35,815 bases of DNA. Source: Bog-793 sp035625025. GTDB lineage: Bacteria > Actinomycetota > Acidimicrobiia > Acidimicrobiales > Bog-793. The stretch lies in the NCBI GenBank assembly GCA_035625025.1, contig DASPQJ010000034.1, positions 1 through 35,815 on the forward strand, written 5' to 3'. The position numbers and the translations under genes are program-made. The notes beneath the pieces were generated by a model. That model was not told where the DNA came from. It did no database searches and was given only the letters and a program-made list of their open reading frames with translations. Shown piece by piece: positions 1-8,742 of the stretch (position 1 is its first letter; each line of letters starts with the position of its first letter).

Positions 1-44
1 GACTCTTAATCCGCAGGTTGAGGGTTCGAGTCCCTCGGGGCGCA
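1..44 (+). tRNA. tRNA-Lys(CTT), 3' part, cut by window start
   Basis: The window opens inside the anticodon arm. The seven-base loop CTCTTAA (3-9) gives anticodon CTT, so lysine. The 3' half of the anticodon stem TCCGC (10-14), a five-base variable loop, and a T-arm with stem GAGGG/CCCTC around TTCGAGT (20-36) follow. The acceptor strand GGGGCGC and discriminator A end at 44. The next bases are CGC, so CCA is not encoded, unlike the tRNA-Val at 33004. The 5' half lies outside the window. Confidence 0.93.
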
Positions 45-85
45 CGCGAAATTGCGCGGTATCGGTACAAGTGGCGTGAGTTGCT

Positions 86-736
86 TCAAGTGGAGCTGGT
101 GTTGGCGTTATCGCCAGAGGCCTTCTTCAGGAATTCCTCAACGTCGGGGCTACAGAAGAGAGGCACGAAATCGCGAACGCGTTCGATCGGCCAATTCCAC
201 CATTCGATAGCCAAGAGGGCCTCGATTATCTCGTCGGAGAACCTTCGGCGGACTTCTCGAGCCGGGTTGCCGACTGCGATCGCGTAGGGTCGAATCGGTC
301 CGGCGACGACGGCCTTGGCGCCTATGACTGCTCCATGCCCAACGGTGCTGCCGGACAGAATTGTGGCTCCGTGTCCGATCCAGACGTCTGAGCCGATCAC
401 GACATCGCCTTTGCTTGCCGGGAGACCGTCTTGGAAGGCCCCGGCCATTTTGAGCACAGCCCGAAACGGGAAAGTCGACACCCAATCAGGTCGATGGTTT
501 CCACCCACGAAGATCGTGACTTGGGAAGCGATCGATGTGTAAGCACCGATCACGACGCGTGCGGTATCGCCTTCGTAGATCATGATGGTTGGAATGCCGT
601 AAGCGTAAGCGCCAGTCTGTACCCGCCCGGTGGCCTTGAGTTCCTCGAACCTGGCGTGCTTCCAGTTTGTGGACGACAGTCTCAGGCCCAGGTGAGCGAG
701 CAGGGCGTTCACTGCCTGTGCAACTTTTCTCTTCAT
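86..736 (-). CDS. Hexapeptide-repeat (CatB/XAT-like) acyltransferase
   Basis: This is probably an acetyl-CoA-dependent O- or N-acetyltransferase of the left-handed beta-helix superfamily. The middle of the protein has the repeated [LIV]-G-x4 pattern, for example VVIGSDVWIGHGATILSG and a following VIGAKAVVAG, and then the typical exit segment AVGNPAREVRRRF. The C-terminal WWNWP segment resembles the XAT/CatB tail. The start is set at ATG 736 (MKRKVAQ), preceded by GAGAAAG at good spacing; an in-frame ATG at 760 would add eight residues. The 216-residue length fits the family. It faces the tRNA-Lys and lies downstream of a membrane glycosyltransferase-like gene on the same strand, so a surface-glycan substrate is plausible but inferred. 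Confidence 0.82.
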   Translation of the reverse strand: MKRKVAQAVNALLAHLGLRLSSTNWKHARFEELKATGRVQTGAYAYGIPTIMIYEGDTARVVIGAYTSIASQVTIFVGGNHRPDWVSTFPFRAVLKMAGAFQDGLPASKGDVVIGSDVWIGHGATILSGSTVGHGAVIGAKAVVAGPIRPYAIAVGNPAREVRRRFSDEIIEALLAIEWWNWPIERVRDFVPLFCSPDVEEFLKKASGDNANTSST

Positions 737-1191
737 CGTGGTTCTTTCTCGTTGGAGCAATCGCCTGTGCTGTGCGCATTGGGCTCACTCTGATTCGACA
801 TGTGACTCCCGTACTGCAGGTAGATCTAGCAGGTATTTCGGCTGGGACTTAAGTGTTCCCTCCACGGACGTTAGTGACGCGCCAGAGGTTCACCGGCGAG
901 AAGAGCCCCCACTACAGATGTGCAGGTGCTAAACGTCACAGCTAGCGGAGGCCTTCTGATGGCTCACCGTAATGCCCCACTTGCCCTTCGGGTTCAACTC
1001 CTTGTGTATGGGCACGTCGCTCCGAATGTCGACTGAACTTGCTGGCATCTCGGTCCAGAACGCGGCCCGAGAGGTTCGTCGACCGCGAGGTCGACTGAGG
1101 GCCGCGAGGCGCGCAGAGAGCTGAGAACCCGCCCACGTTTGCTGCATTTTGGCGGTATCTATTTCCTATCCCCACCCGACTCAGGTTGAGG
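737..1191. other. Gene-poor spacer with one GNRA-type hairpin
   Basis: I find no convincing gene in this stretch between two minus-strand genes. It contains a perfect inverted repeat at 1078-1095, GTCGACC-gcga-GGTCGAC: a 7-bp stem closed by a GCGA tetraloop. No T-run follows on either strand, so I do not call it an intrinsic terminator. The promoter of the acetyltransferase probably lies in the first hundred bases, but I see no clear -35/-10 pair. Confidence 0.4.
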
Positions 1192-3120
1192 TCAACGTGT
1201 CTCTGAACGTCCACCAAGCTGTGATGCAGTCCAGAAGTCCACGCCTCCGGCCTTCTTCGGTGAGCCGAAGGCAGCTTCGAACGCGGCGAGGACGAGGCCA
1301 GGATCGCGACCCACGGGTTCAAAGATGATCGCCGTGATCCCATTGCGATGAACGTAGGCGCGCAGATCACGTGCCAGCGCGGGATTTGCTGGGATTGGAG
1401 TCGGAGTGGCCGAATCGGGTTGACCGACCTTCTCGTCTGACAGGACCAGGAAGCTTTGGACGGCGAGCGGTCGGAGTTGCGGCGGCTGTTCGGTGGGGGC
1501 ATGCGGGGCGGGGATGAGTGCATAGCCGCCCACTAATTTCCAGTGCCAATCGTCGTCCACCTGCCAGATCATCGCGTCGTCGAACGGATACATCGGAAAC
1601 GGGAACGCCAGGACCACAGTTCCGGATGGGATAGCACGCGAGAAAGAAGAAGTGGTGAAAAAGGCCGGGACGGCGGAGTTTAGATTGACCGTGCGATCCG
1701 GCCAATTCGGGAGTAACGAGATCACCGCCGCGAGAGCCAGGCCAAGGACTGTGACTTGCCACGAAATGCGGCGGCGAGTATGCCGCGCTCGCTGTCCCGC
1801 AACGACCGACGCGATGCCGATCGAGACGATGACGGCCACGAAGAACGTCGCGTAGAGCGAGATCCGCGCCGGCAGGGCGTTGTCGAAAAGGGGCAGCCGG
1901 CCGAGGAGGTCGAAGGGGAGCGGGATCGGGGTCGAGTGACCAGCGATCACGAGACGCGGGCCGAGAGAAAGGAGGAAGGCGAACGCCGCGAGCGTCGATG
2001 TCAGCCGGATCCAAGAGTTGTGCCAGTAGCGAACAATACAGGCCAAAGAAAGCAGTAGCAGGGGGATGCCGATGTAGCTTCCGTTTTCGGAGATACTTCC
2101 GGAAAGTGTGTTGCCGAACCGCACAACCGACATTGGTGCGACGAGCTGTGCCGAGGTCGGGACCACGATGCCGACGAGGTCGGCGCGCCAGGCATTTTCG
2201 AGCGGGAAAGCGGGACCGTTGAGGTGACGCGGGCCAGCGAGCAGCAGGTAGACGGGGTAGGAGAGGATCACCACGGGGATACCGAGTCCGGGCAGTACCG
2301 TCCGCGCGATATGGGCGAGACGAACACGGCCGATGGATCGGAAGCGCGCCACCACGAGGACCGCGAGCGCGAGAACCGCCAGAGCTCCCGTGGTTGCCAG
2401 AACCTCCGGTGAGATGAGGTATTGCGCGGCGACAAGTACACCGAGGAGCACGCCCCACCGCGGCGCGCTCGACCGCTGGACGACGACGATCTCGTGGAGT
2501 GCCAGGAAGATGAGCGGTGGCAGCGGCACGAATACGAGGTTCAGATGAAAAAGCCCCTGGCCGACCATGTAGGGCGAGAAGCCGTAGAGAAGGCCGCCGC
2601 AGAGCGCGCCGAGGTTCGAGCCAGTCCAGCGGCGCAGCACGAAGAACGCCGATGCCGCCGAAAGGGGGTAAGCGAGGTAAAGGAGAAGTCCGTAGCTCGC
2701 GACCGGCCCGACCGTGAGGCTCAAGGGCGCCGAAATCAGGCCGAGGAGGGGCATCTCCGTATTTGCGGCGAGGTTCACACCCGAGGGGTAATCGAGCCAG
2801 TTTGTGAGAAACGGGTTGTGACCATGGAACAGTGCCCACGAAAACCACCCGAGAAACCAGGACTGCTGCACAGTGTCGCCACAGACGCAGTGGACCAGTC
2901 GACTCGGATCGCCCGGCCACGCAGGGAAGTAGGCAAGCGCACTCAAGCCGAAGAAGACGAGTAAGGCGCCGACGGCAAACCGGGCAGGTCCGATCTGGTC
3001 AATCCGCCGCAGTACCGCGACCACATCGGGAGGACGAGGGGCTTGGCGGCTCCGATCGGAATCGGCGGTCCCGTTGGATTTACCGCTTTTCGGGTCGCGC
3101 ACCGCTTGCGTTGTAATCAC
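1192..3120 (-). CDS. Large polytopic membrane protein, GT-C glycosyltransferase-like
   Basis: A 642-residue protein with a charged N-terminal tail of about 45 residues, then roughly a dozen hydrophobic segments to about residue 480, then a soluble C-terminal domain of about 160 residues outside the membrane region. After the first membrane segment a loop carries VHCVCGDTVQQSWFLGW, and further on NPFLTNWLDYPSGVN. An acidic residue in the first extracytoplasmic loop is typical of GT-C enzymes that use polyprenyl-phosphate sugars. I recognise the overall type (actinobacterial putative mannosyl/arabinosyltransferase-like membrane proteins) but not a specific substrate. The start is a GTG at 3118-3120; GAAGGA lies just upstream at short spacing, so the start is not certain. 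The gene is divergent from gnd and co-directional with the acetyltransferase. Confidence 0.72.
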   Translation of the reverse strand: MITTQAVRDPKSGKSNGTADSDRSRQAPRPPDVVAVLRRIDQIGPARFAVGALLVFFGLSALAYFPAWPGDPSRLVHCVCGDTVQQSWFLGWFSWALFHGHNPFLTNWLDYPSGVNLAANTEMPLLGLISAPLSLTVGPVASYGLLLYLAYPLSAASAFFVLRRWTGSNLGALCGGLLYGFSPYMVGQGLFHLNLVFVPLPPLIFLALHEIVVVQRSSAPRWGVLLGVLVAAQYLISPEVLATTGALAVLALAVLVVARFRSIGRVRLAHIARTVLPGLGIPVVILSYPVYLLLAGPRHLNGPAFPLENAWRADLVGIVVPTSAQLVAPMSVVRFGNTLSGSISENGSYIGIPLLLLSLACIVRYWHNSWIRLTSTLAAFAFLLSLGPRLVIAGHSTPIPLPFDLLGRLPLFDNALPARISLYATFFVAVIVSIGIASVVAGQRARHTRRRISWQVTVLGLALAAVISLLPNWPDRTVNLNSAVPAFFTTSSFSRAIPSGTVVLAFPFPMYPFDDAMIWQVDDDWHWKLVGGYALIPAPHAPTEQPPQLRPLAVQSFLVLSDEKVGQPDSATPTPIPANPALARDLRAYVHRNGITAIIFEPVGRDPGLVLAAFEAAFGSPKKAGGVDFWTASQLGGRSETR

Positions 3121-3469
3121 GGTCCTTCGGTGAATCGCCAGCCCTGGGGCTCCTGCGTGCCGCAGGAAGGACTTTACCTCCGGGTGGGGACGGCGAACCC
3201 CGTTCGTGCCTGTGCGATAGGAGGTCTCTGCGTGGTGTCGATGCTGGCAGAAGTGACCGACTTTGGCGTCGACGCCGTCTGTCCGTCAGGAAGAAAGTCC
3301 TCTCAGGAGCCATGTGTGGCGCAGAGTTCCAAGTCTCGAGGTGATGATTCTCCGAGGGCGCCGGGACGCGCCTTGGCCGTTCGGTCGGAAACCGTCGCAC
3401 CTCGCTAGGTTGGCGCGCACGAATCACGTGCTACGGCGTCGGAATTCGGAACGTACAGGGAGGTTCGTC
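3121..3469. promoter_or_regulatory. Divergent intergenic region before gnd; no gene
   Basis: About 350 bp separate the divergent GT-C-like gene and gnd, and should hold promoters for both. I see a short hairpin CCTGCG-TGC-CGCAGG near 3161-3175 but no riboswitch I recognise. The region can be read as open in the gnd frame back to 3263, but that N-terminal extension has no family match and lacks a ribosome site. The real start is at 3470 behind AGGGAGG. Confidence 0.4.
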
Positions 3470-4483
3470 ATGCAGCTGGGCATGGTCGGTCTGGGACGAA
3501 TGGGATCGAACCTCGTGCGCCGCCTGACACAGGCCGGTCACGACTGTGTCGTCTATGACGTCAGCCGAGACGCCGTCGCGGCGCTCGCTTCGCAGGGAGC
3601 CTCGGGGGCGTCGTCTCTCGAGGACCTCGTCACGAAGCTGTCACCACCGCGAGGGATCTGGATGATGCTCCCCGCGGCCGTTACGGGCACGACGGTGGAG
3701 ACACTGTCCGGGTTAGTCGCGGCCGATGACACGTTGATCGATGGTGGCAACTCGTACTACCGAGACGACATCGACCGGGCGGAGGTCCTCGCGGTCAAGC
3801 ACGTGCACTATGTCGACGTCGGTACGAGCGGTGGGGTGTGGGGATTAGAGCGCGGGTTTTGCCTCATGATCGGTGGTGAACGGGACATCGTCGCTCGATT
3901 CCGCCCGATCTTCACGGCGCTGGCGCCCGGGGTGGCCGCGGCTTCCCGCACGCCAGGGCGGTCAGGCGAGCCGAGTACTGCCGAACAGGGTTGGCTTTAC
4001 TGTGGACCGAACGGTGCCGGGCACTTCGTGAAGATGGTGCACAACGGTATCGAGTACGCGTTGATGGCCGCATACGCCGAAGGTTTGAACATTTTGCAGA
4101 ATGCGAACATCGGTGGCGGCTCGCGCTCGGCCGACGCCGAGACCGCGCCACTGCGGGACGCGAAGTACTACCGTTTCGTCCTCGATCTCGCCGAGGTGTC
4201 CGAGGTGTGGCGGCGCGGAAGCGTGATCGCCTCGTGGCTGCTCGACTTGACGGCAGAGGCGCTTTGGGCTGACCCCGACCTCGCCCAGTTCGAGGGACGG
4301 GTGTCCGATTCCGGGGAGGGACGGTGGACGAGTCTCGCGGCGATCGACGAGGGCGTGCCGGCAACGCTCCTCACGGCTGCGCTCTATGCCCGTTTCGGTT
4401 CGCAAGGCGCGGCGCTCTTCGCTGACAGGGTGCAATCGGCGCAGCGCAGGGGTTTCGGAGGACACGAGGAGATGAGACAGTGA
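3470..4483 (+). CDS. gnd: 6-phosphogluconate dehydrogenase (decarboxylating), short form
   Basis: Oxidatively decarboxylates 6-phosphogluconate to ribulose 5-phosphate in the cytosolic pentose phosphate pathway. The Rossmann motif GLGRMG is at residues 7-12. The substrate-binding GGNSYYRDD begins at residue 92, and YVDVGTSGGVWGLERG follows. The catalytic pair sits in GHFVKMVHNG, with K188 and N192 matching the invariant Lys and Asn of the family. At 337 residues this is the short GntZ/YqeC-type enzyme rather than the 470-residue form. Start ATG 3470 follows AGGGAGG (3457-3463) at ideal spacing; upstream in-frame codons were rejected. The stop TGA overlaps the GTG start of pgi by four bases, so the two genes are translationally coupled. 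Confidence 0.94.
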   Translation: MQLGMVGLGRMGSNLVRRLTQAGHDCVVYDVSRDAVAALASQGASGASSLEDLVTKLSPPRGIWMMLPAAVTGTTVETLSGLVAADDTLIDGGNSYYRDDIDRAEVLAVKHVHYVDVGTSGGVWGLERGFCLMIGGERDIVARFRPIFTALAPGVAAASRTPGRSGEPSTAEQGWLYCGPNGAGHFVKMVHNGIEYALMAAYAEGLNILQNANIGGGSRSADAETAPLRDAKYYRFVLDLAEVSEVWRRGSVIASWLLDLTAEALWADPDLAQFEGRVSDSGEGRWTSLAAIDEGVPATLLTAALYARFGSQGAALFADRVQSAQRRGFGGHEEMRQ

Positions 4484-6123
4484 TCGAGGCGGTTGGCGCG
4501 ACGGGCACGGCGGAGTGGCAGAAACTCGCAGAGCAGCGCGGTCGGGATCGCGACACCCACCTACGGCAATTCTTCGCGGCTGATCCCGATCGCGGCCGCC
4601 GGATGACGCTCGAGGCTGGTGACCTCTACCTCGACTACTCCAAGCACCGGCTCACCCAAGAGACGATGGACACGCTGATCGCGCTTGCTGCGCGTGTCGA
4701 AATCGAGCGCTGGCGTGACGCGATGTTCTCCGGGGTGCACATCAACACGACCGAGGACCGCGCCGTCCTGCATGTCGCGCTGCGGATGCCACCTGGCGTC
4801 CCGCTGCGCGTCGACGGTCGGGACGTCGTCGCCGACGTGCGGCGAGTCCTGGCGAGGATGAGGGAGATGTCCGAGCGAATTCGCACCGGCGCCTGGCGGG
4901 GGTCAACGGGCCGGCCGATTCGCACGGTCGTCAACATCGGAATCGGTGGTTCAGACCTCGGTCCGGCGATGGCCTTCGAAGCCTTGCAGGATTACGCCGA
5001 CGCCGGCATTTCGTGTCGGTTCGTGTCCAACGTCGACCCCGTCGACTTATGGGACAAGACCCACGACCTCGATCCCTCCGAGACCCTGTTCGTCGTCTCC
5101 TCCAAGACGTTCACGACGCTTGAGACGCTGACGAACGCCCGGGCGGCACGCGCCTGGTTGATCTCGGGCCTCGGCGTTGGCGAAGACGCCGTCGCCCATC
5201 ATTTTGTGGCCGTGTCGACGAACGCCGACGCCGTGGCCACTTTCGGGATCGATCCCGTGAACATGCTCGAATTCTGGGACTGGGTCGGAGGACGCTACTC
5301 GTTCGACTCGGCGATTGGGTTTTCTCTGATGGTCGCGATCGGCCCGGAACGATTCGCCGAGCTGCTCGGGGGATTCCACACGATGGACGAGCATTTCTGT
5401 TCGGCACCTCTCGCTGCGAACATGCCGGTCATCCAGGCGATGCTGAACCTCTGGTACAACAACTTCTTCGCGGCCCAGACGCATGCGGTGCTGCCGTACT
5501 CTCAGCGCCTCGCGCAGTTTCCAGCCTATTTGCAACAGCTGACAATGGAGTCAAACGGCAAGTCGGTACGACGCGACGGCGTCGCGGTGGACATCCAGTC
5601 CGGCGAGATCTTCTGGGGCGCGCCGGGGACGAACGGTCAGCACGCCTTCCATCAGCTGCTCCACCAGGGAAGGAAGCTCGTGCCTGTCGATTTCATCGGG
5701 TTCGTCACTTCGACCCACGAATCGGCAGACCAGCACGAGCAACTCATGGCGAACTGCTTCGCCCAGAGCGCCGCGCTCGCTTTCGGCATAACGGCGGACG
5801 AGCTCGCGGGCCGAGGCGTTCCCGCCGAGTTGGTGCCGCACAAGGTCATGCCCGGGAACCGTCCGAGCTCGACGATCCTCGCGCCCAAGCTCACCCCGGC
5901 CGTCCTTGGTCAGTTGGTCGCGCTCTACGAGCACGCGGTCTTCGTCGAGGGGGTCGTGTGGGGGATCGACTCGTTCGACCAGTGGGGCGTTGAGCTGGGC
6001 AAAGAGCTGGCGTCGGATCTCGCTCCCGTGCTAGAGGGAGACTCCGAGCTGGATCCGCGGTCCCCGGACACCTCGACGGCAGGGCTCGTGAAGTACTGGC
6101 GTTCGCGCAGGGTTGCGGCCTGA
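4480..6123 (+). CDS. pgi: Glucose-6-phosphate isomerase
   Basis: Interconverts glucose 6-phosphate and fructose 6-phosphate. The 547-residue length is normal for the long bacterial/eukaryotic-type enzyme. Signature 1 is seen as FVVSSKTFTTLETLTNARAA, preceded by the phosphate-binding NIGIGGSDLGPAMA. Signature 2 is GVVWGIDSFDQWGVELGK near the C terminus. The catalytic Glu and His regions are present (QLTMESNGKSV and GTNGQHAFHQLLHQG). It starts with GTG at 4480, inside the last codon of gnd (GTGA overlap), behind a GAGGAG box. Pairing with gnd puts entry into glycolysis and exit from the oxidative pentose phosphate branch under one transcript. No zwf is visible in the window. Confidence 0.96.
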   Translation: MIEAVGATGTAEWQKLAEQRGRDRDTHLRQFFAADPDRGRRMTLEAGDLYLDYSKHRLTQETMDTLIALAARVEIERWRDAMFSGVHINTTEDRAVLHVALRMPPGVPLRVDGRDVVADVRRVLARMREMSERIRTGAWRGSTGRPIRTVVNIGIGGSDLGPAMAFEALQDYADAGISCRFVSNVDPVDLWDKTHDLDPSETLFVVSSKTFTTLETLTNARAARAWLISGLGVGEDAVAHHFVAVSTNADAVATFGIDPVNMLEFWDWVGGRYSFDSAIGFSLMVAIGPERFAELLGGFHTMDEHFCSAPLAANMPVIQAMLNLWYNNFFAAQTHAVLPYSQRLAQFPAYLQQLTMESNGKSVRRDGVAVDIQSGEIFWGAPGTNGQHAFHQLLHQGRKLVPVDFIGFVTSTHESADQHEQLMANCFAQSAALAFGITADELAGRGVPAELVPHKVMPGNRPSSTILAPKLTPAVLGQLVALYEHAVFVEGVVWGIDSFDQWGVELGKELASDLAPVLEGDSELDPRSPDTSTAGLVKYWRSRRVAA

Positions 6124-6143
6124 GCGATGCGCCGCAGGCGCCC

Positions 6144-6693
6144 GTGCAGTTCGGCGTCGCCGGCCGCGGCGGTCGTGCCGGCACGGTGCGCTCGAACCTC
6201 TTCGGGTTTCCGAACCCGCCCAACGAGGTGGCGGTGAGGGGAGACTCGGCCGGAGTCATGACGACGGCGGGGACTGCCGTCGGACCCGGCAGCTCTGGCT
6301 CAGCAATCCCAGCGTCTGCGGGTTCGTCGCCCGGACCCTCACTGGGCCGCGCCTCAGCCCCTCGGGTTCGGAGGGGTCCGCGTCATCGCGCCGCGTCTCG
6401 CGCGCTGGCGGAGCCCCAGGCCGGGCCGCCAAAGCGTTTCGCGCGGGCGAGGGGCGCGGCATTCTCTCGGCGCCCTGGGGCGATGGCCTACGGGTGAGTC
6501 CGGCACCGGGGTCGTTCTGACCGCGATGCTCATTGTTCCAGCCACTCGTGAGGCGGTCTGCGGTTACTGGATCGGCTGCAAGGTTCTTGGACTGCTCATG
6601 CGGATAGCAATGATCCCCGTTTCGGTCTGTTGCGAATGGAGGACCTCCCATCTCGTCGTGCCGCGGCCCGCCGCGCATTTGCCGGTCCGTTGA
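6144..6693 (+). pseudogene. Broken DUF4395 membrane protein gene (multiple frameshifts)
   Basis: Pieces of a DUF4395 protein appear in the correct order but in different forward frames. Frame of 6201: NLFGFPNPPNEVAVR and GVMTTAG. Frame of 6284: QLWLSNPSVCGFVARTLTGPRLSP. Frame of 6361: LGFGGVRVIAPRLA. Frame of 6423: GPPKRFARARGAAFS. Frame of 6466 to the TGA at 6691: LGALGRW, then EAVCGYWIGCKVLGLLMR and IPVSVC. From memory, the family has exactly these landmarks (FPNPxNE, RxLTGPxLSP, APRL, PPKRFA, CxGCK, a final Cys). At least four reading-frame changes are needed; one lies in the C-run at 6358-6361, where one extra C would restore frame. Neighbouring genes are intact. It is either a decayed gene or a locally error-prone sequence. 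Confidence 0.78.
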
Positions 6694-6744
6694 GCGGCGT
6701 GGCGGGATACGACAACTGGCCGCAGCCTGAGGCCGGCGCTCTTG

Positions 6745-8688
6745 TCAGCGCGACCCGGTCCGGGGCCTTTCCGTGCCGGGCGACGAACCCACCTTTGGGA
6801 GCGTGACCGACTGTTCTGGCGCTGACGTGCCCTCCAGTTGCGCGCGGGTCGCGGCGATCGCGGCTTTCGCTCGGTCGGGATCGAAAGCCAGATCCTTCCC
6901 GACGGACCTGCAGGCCTCCTCGACCGCTGGGAGGAAAGGCGACGGGTCGCGGCGCGTCGTGCGTCGGCCGAAAGTGCGCTCCCGGGACCAGGAGCAGTGC
7001 AGCTCGCGCGTAGCCCGGCTCAGTGCGACATAGAGAAGACGGCGTTCCTCTTCCCACGCCGCCGAGGTCTGCGCGTGCGCGATGGGGACGAGACCGTCCT
7101 CGATCCCGGTCACGAAGACGATCTGCCACTCGAGACCCTTGGCGCGGTGAAAAGTGAGGAGGTCGACCCCATCGGCCGCGGGCGTCTGTGGATCATCCCG
7201 GAGGGTCTGACGCAGGAACGCGAGGAAACCGCTCGCCGAAGGGGTGATGTCGCTCGCGCGGTAATCGGATCCGACACGCGCGAGAACCGCGAGGTCGAAC
7301 TCGCGCTCGCCGTCAGCGACCCCGTGCCGAGCCACGGTGTCCGACGTTGCGAGATCAGCCTCGCTTTCCCGATCGGCGTCGAGCATGAGGTCCTCTAGCC
7401 ACGCCGTGAAGGCGTCGCGTCCCGCCCGGCTCTCGAGCCGGGCGAGCTCCTCGCGCACGGTCGGTCGGGCGAGAAAGGCGCTGCCAACGCTGCCGCGGAA
7501 GGGAACGCCGGCGGCAGACAGGGCCGACTCGAAGAGGACGAGCTGGGCATTCGTCCGCGCCAGGATCGCACTCGTCGACCACGGAGATCCCGGGCGGTGC
7601 CTCTTTCGAAGTGCCGCGACCACGGATGAGGCTTCGGCGAGGTCCGACGGGAACTCGGTCACGGTCGGGGTCGACCCGTCTGGCCCGGCGGCCATCTGAG
7701 TCGAACCTCCCGGCGCGAGAACCGCGGACGCCACCGTCACGACCTGGGGCGTTGATCGGTAGTTCGTTTCGAGTTCTATCACCGCCGAGCCGGGATAACG
7801 TTTGACGAACGTCGTTACCGCGCTCGGGTCGGCACCGTTCCAGCCGTAGATCGCCTGGCGCGGGTCGCCGACCGCGAAGAGGTCCTCGCGAGGACCGAGC
7901 CACGAGTCGAGCAGCCGGAGCTGGGCGGGATTGGCGTCCTGGAGTTCGTCGACGAAGAGATGCTGGAACCTCCAGCGCTGGACTGCCGCGAAAGCGGGGT
8001 CCGAGGCCATCTCCTCGACGAGGCGATCGAGGAGATCCTCGAAGTCGAGGACCCGGAGATGGCGCTTCTCCCGCTCGTAGCGCGCGAACCATCCCGCGAT
8101 ATCAGCCAGATCGGAGAGTGGGGTGCGACCAGCGGCTTCTGCTTCATCACAGTAGCGAGCAGGGGAGATCAGCCTCGCCTTCGCCCATTCGATCTCACCG
8201 GCCACCGAGGCGAGAAGCTCCCGCCGGCCGATCGAGCGGACCTGGCGCCGTGGAGCCGTGGTCGAAGCGGCGAGGAGCCGTGCGAGGAGGGGAGCCTTCG
8301 AGTCGAGGACCGTGGGGGGGTCGCTGTCCGTGTCGTCGGCCCGCATCCGCAGCTGGGCGAGCGCCACCGAATGGAAGGTGCCGGCCGTCACTGGCGCGGG
8401 CAGGCCGAGATCCCGGAGCCGGGCGCGCAGCTCGCCGGCGGCCTTGCGCGTAAAGGTCAGAGCAAGGAGATGGGCGGGCGCCGCATCGCCCCTGAGCACT
8501 CGCCAGGCGATGCGCCGGGTGAGCACGCGGGTCTTGCCGGAACCGGCGCCGGCGACGACGAGGAGGGGCGCCGCCAGCGAGGTGATCGCAGCACACTGTT
8601 GCTCGTCGCAACCGGCGAGGACATGGCTGAGATCAGGACCGCGGATCACTCCCCCGGACGGTACTCGGCAACTGTGGCGAACCGGCAC
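6745..8688 (-). CDS. UvrD/PcrA-family ATP-dependent DNA helicase
   Basis: Superfamily 1A 3'-to-5' helicase. Walker A AGAGSGKT is at residues 46-53 and motif Ia is in LTFTRKAAGELR. The Walker B/motif II reads FVDELQDANPAQ, motif III VGDPRQAIYGWNGADP, motif IV ETNYRSTP, motif V TFHRAKGLEWQIVFV and motif VI LLYVALSRATRELHCSW. All ATPase motifs are intact. At about 640 residues it is shorter than PcrA/UvrD1 and near UvrD2. The C-terminal extension is only about 60 residues, with no zinc-finger cysteines and no obvious HRDC domain. The start is uncertain: GTG at 8688 gives the longest form, while GTG at 8649 (VIRGPDLSH) lies two bases after the predicted +1 of a TACCGT -10 box. The gene is divergent from the hydrolase gene. 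Confidence 0.9.
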   Translation of the reverse strand: MPVRHSCRVPSGGVIRGPDLSHVLAGCDEQQCAAITSLAAPLLVVAGAGSGKTRVLTRRIAWRVLRGDAAPAHLLALTFTRKAAGELRARLRDLGLPAPVTAGTFHSVALAQLRMRADDTDSDPPTVLDSKAPLLARLLAASTTAPRRQVRSIGRRELLASVAGEIEWAKARLISPARYCDEAEAAGRTPLSDLADIAGWFARYEREKRHLRVLDFEDLLDRLVEEMASDPAFAAVQRWRFQHLFVDELQDANPAQLRLLDSWLGPREDLFAVGDPRQAIYGWNGADPSAVTTFVKRYPGSAVIELETNYRSTPQVVTVASAVLAPGGSTQMAAGPDGSTPTVTEFPSDLAEASSVVAALRKRHRPGSPWSTSAILARTNAQLVLFESALSAAGVPFRGSVGSAFLARPTVREELARLESRAGRDAFTAWLEDLMLDADRESEADLATSDTVARHGVADGEREFDLAVLARVGSDYRASDITPSASGFLAFLRQTLRDDPQTPAADGVDLLTFHRAKGLEWQIVFVTGIEDGLVPIAHAQTSAAWEEERRLLYVALSRATRELHCSWSRERTFGRRTTRRDPSPFLPAVEEACRSVGKDLAFDPDRAKAAIAATRAQLEGTSAPEQSVTLPKVGSSPGTERPRTGSR

Positions 8689-8742
8689 AAAGGCCCGCGC
8701 AAACAGAGATCTCCTGTTCGGCAGCTATTAGGGTCGATAAGG

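Noticed and set aside
1078..1095. 7-bp GNRA-capped hairpin as a terminator
   Set aside because: No T-run on either strand and more than 100 bp from the nearest gene end; recorded only as a structure in the spacer.
1367..2920. 517-codon minus-strand open frame
   Set aside because: Another frame of the GT-C-like membrane gene; Arg/Pro-rich with no hydrophobic pattern.
3121..3469. Riboswitch upstream of gnd
   Set aside because: There are small hairpins, but I could not match any conserved riboswitch core.
6256..6678. 140-codon minus-strand open frame in the pgi-uvrD gap
   Set aside because: The forward strand carries ordered DUF4395 fragments here, so this is their antisense.
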